NCBI GenBank assembly: GCA_037127315.1
Contig: JBBBDQ010000398.1
Location: 5,643,501-5,707,500, forward strand
DNA length: 64,000 nucleotides
DNA from: Ascarosepion bandense
Lineage: Eukaryota; Mollusca; Cephalopoda; Sepiida; Sepiidae
Direction: 5' to 3'
Shown: positions 63,896 through 64,000 of the stretch, in pieces
Layout: every line of letters begins with the position of its first letter
Position numbering within the stretch: position 1 is the stretch's first letter
Program-made: the position numbers and the translations under genes
Notes under the pieces: model-generated
What the model was told of the DNA's origin: nothing
The model's input: only the letters and a program-made list of their open reading frames with translations
Databases searched by the model: none

Positions 63896-64000
63896 TTTCC
63901 TCTTCTATATGCCCTGTCCTTTCAGGACGTCGGCTATCATGGCTTTCCACCTCTCCCTATATCTGGTGGCTCTTAGCACGCTTTCCCCTGTTATACCACG
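63896..64000 (-). mobile_element. LINE-B 3' end (continues beyond window)
   Basis: The plus strand reads TTCCTCTTCTATATGCCCTG, then CCTTTCAGGACGTCGGCTAT and CATGGCTTTCCACC, equal to the termini at 39965 and 59645. The rest of the element lies outside the window. Confidence 0.8.

Overview
The window looks like repeat-dense, intron- or intergene-like nuclear DNA from a metazoan, most likely a cephalopod and probably an octopus. The grounds are the AT-rich composition, the very long TA, TG, TC and ATCT microsatellites, many decayed copies of invertebrate LINEs, Tc1/mariner-type transposases, and about 13 copies of a tRNA-derived SINE that resembles the octopus OR/OK type. The species is inferred; no host gene could be recognised to confirm it. 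There is no rRNA, no functional tRNA gene, no CRISPR array and no convincing complete host protein-coding gene.

Names used here. LINE-A is a jockey-like non-LTR element: the C-terminal third of its reverse transcriptase is followed by a 3' UTR ending TGCTTGGGGTGAAATGATT. LINE-B is an RTE/BovB-like element ending in GGACAGGGCACATAGAAGAA. LINE-C is a GC-richer element with a Lys-rich ORF1 and an AP-endonuclease. SINE-1 is tRNA-derived, about 300 bp. SINE-2 is tRNA-like, about 130 bp. Element-H starts CTAGCAGTATAGCCCGG and ends in a TA tract. PLE-like marks a Penelope-like retroelement family (tentative).

Layout. 0-10.3 kb: LINE-A pieces, two Element-H copies, a mariner pseudogene broken by SINE-2, a perfect 21-bp hairpin, and LINE-A 3' UTRs with 150-bp tandem units. 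10.3-20 kb: microsatellites, SINE-1 copies, foldback sequences and one orphan 92-codon open frame. 20-31 kb: the inverted mate of a 13-kb segment, opposed LINE-A copies, a 570-bp inverted repeat, a Tc1-type MITE, a third Element-H copy and a 1.2-kb polypyrimidine tract. 31-41 kb: a Tc1-like transposase split by a SINE, tandem LINE-B fragments, a 108-bp satellite and an ATCT higher-order array. 41-45 kb: nested inverted repeats, a 260-bp satellite, and a sequence with CCAAT and TATA boxes and a poly(A) signal. 46-53 kb: LINE-C flanked by inverted 21-bp arrays, and a second ATCT array. 53-64 kb: PLE-like pieces, a second Tc1-like transposase, a long LINE-B copy and a broad LINE-A reverse transcriptase pseudogene.

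Nothing here works as a pathway. The content is layered transposon insertion and decay, and the best signals are structural: inverted repeats able to form long double-stranded RNA, recurring hammerhead-like CTGANGA...GAAA cores, and several unclassified tandem arrays.
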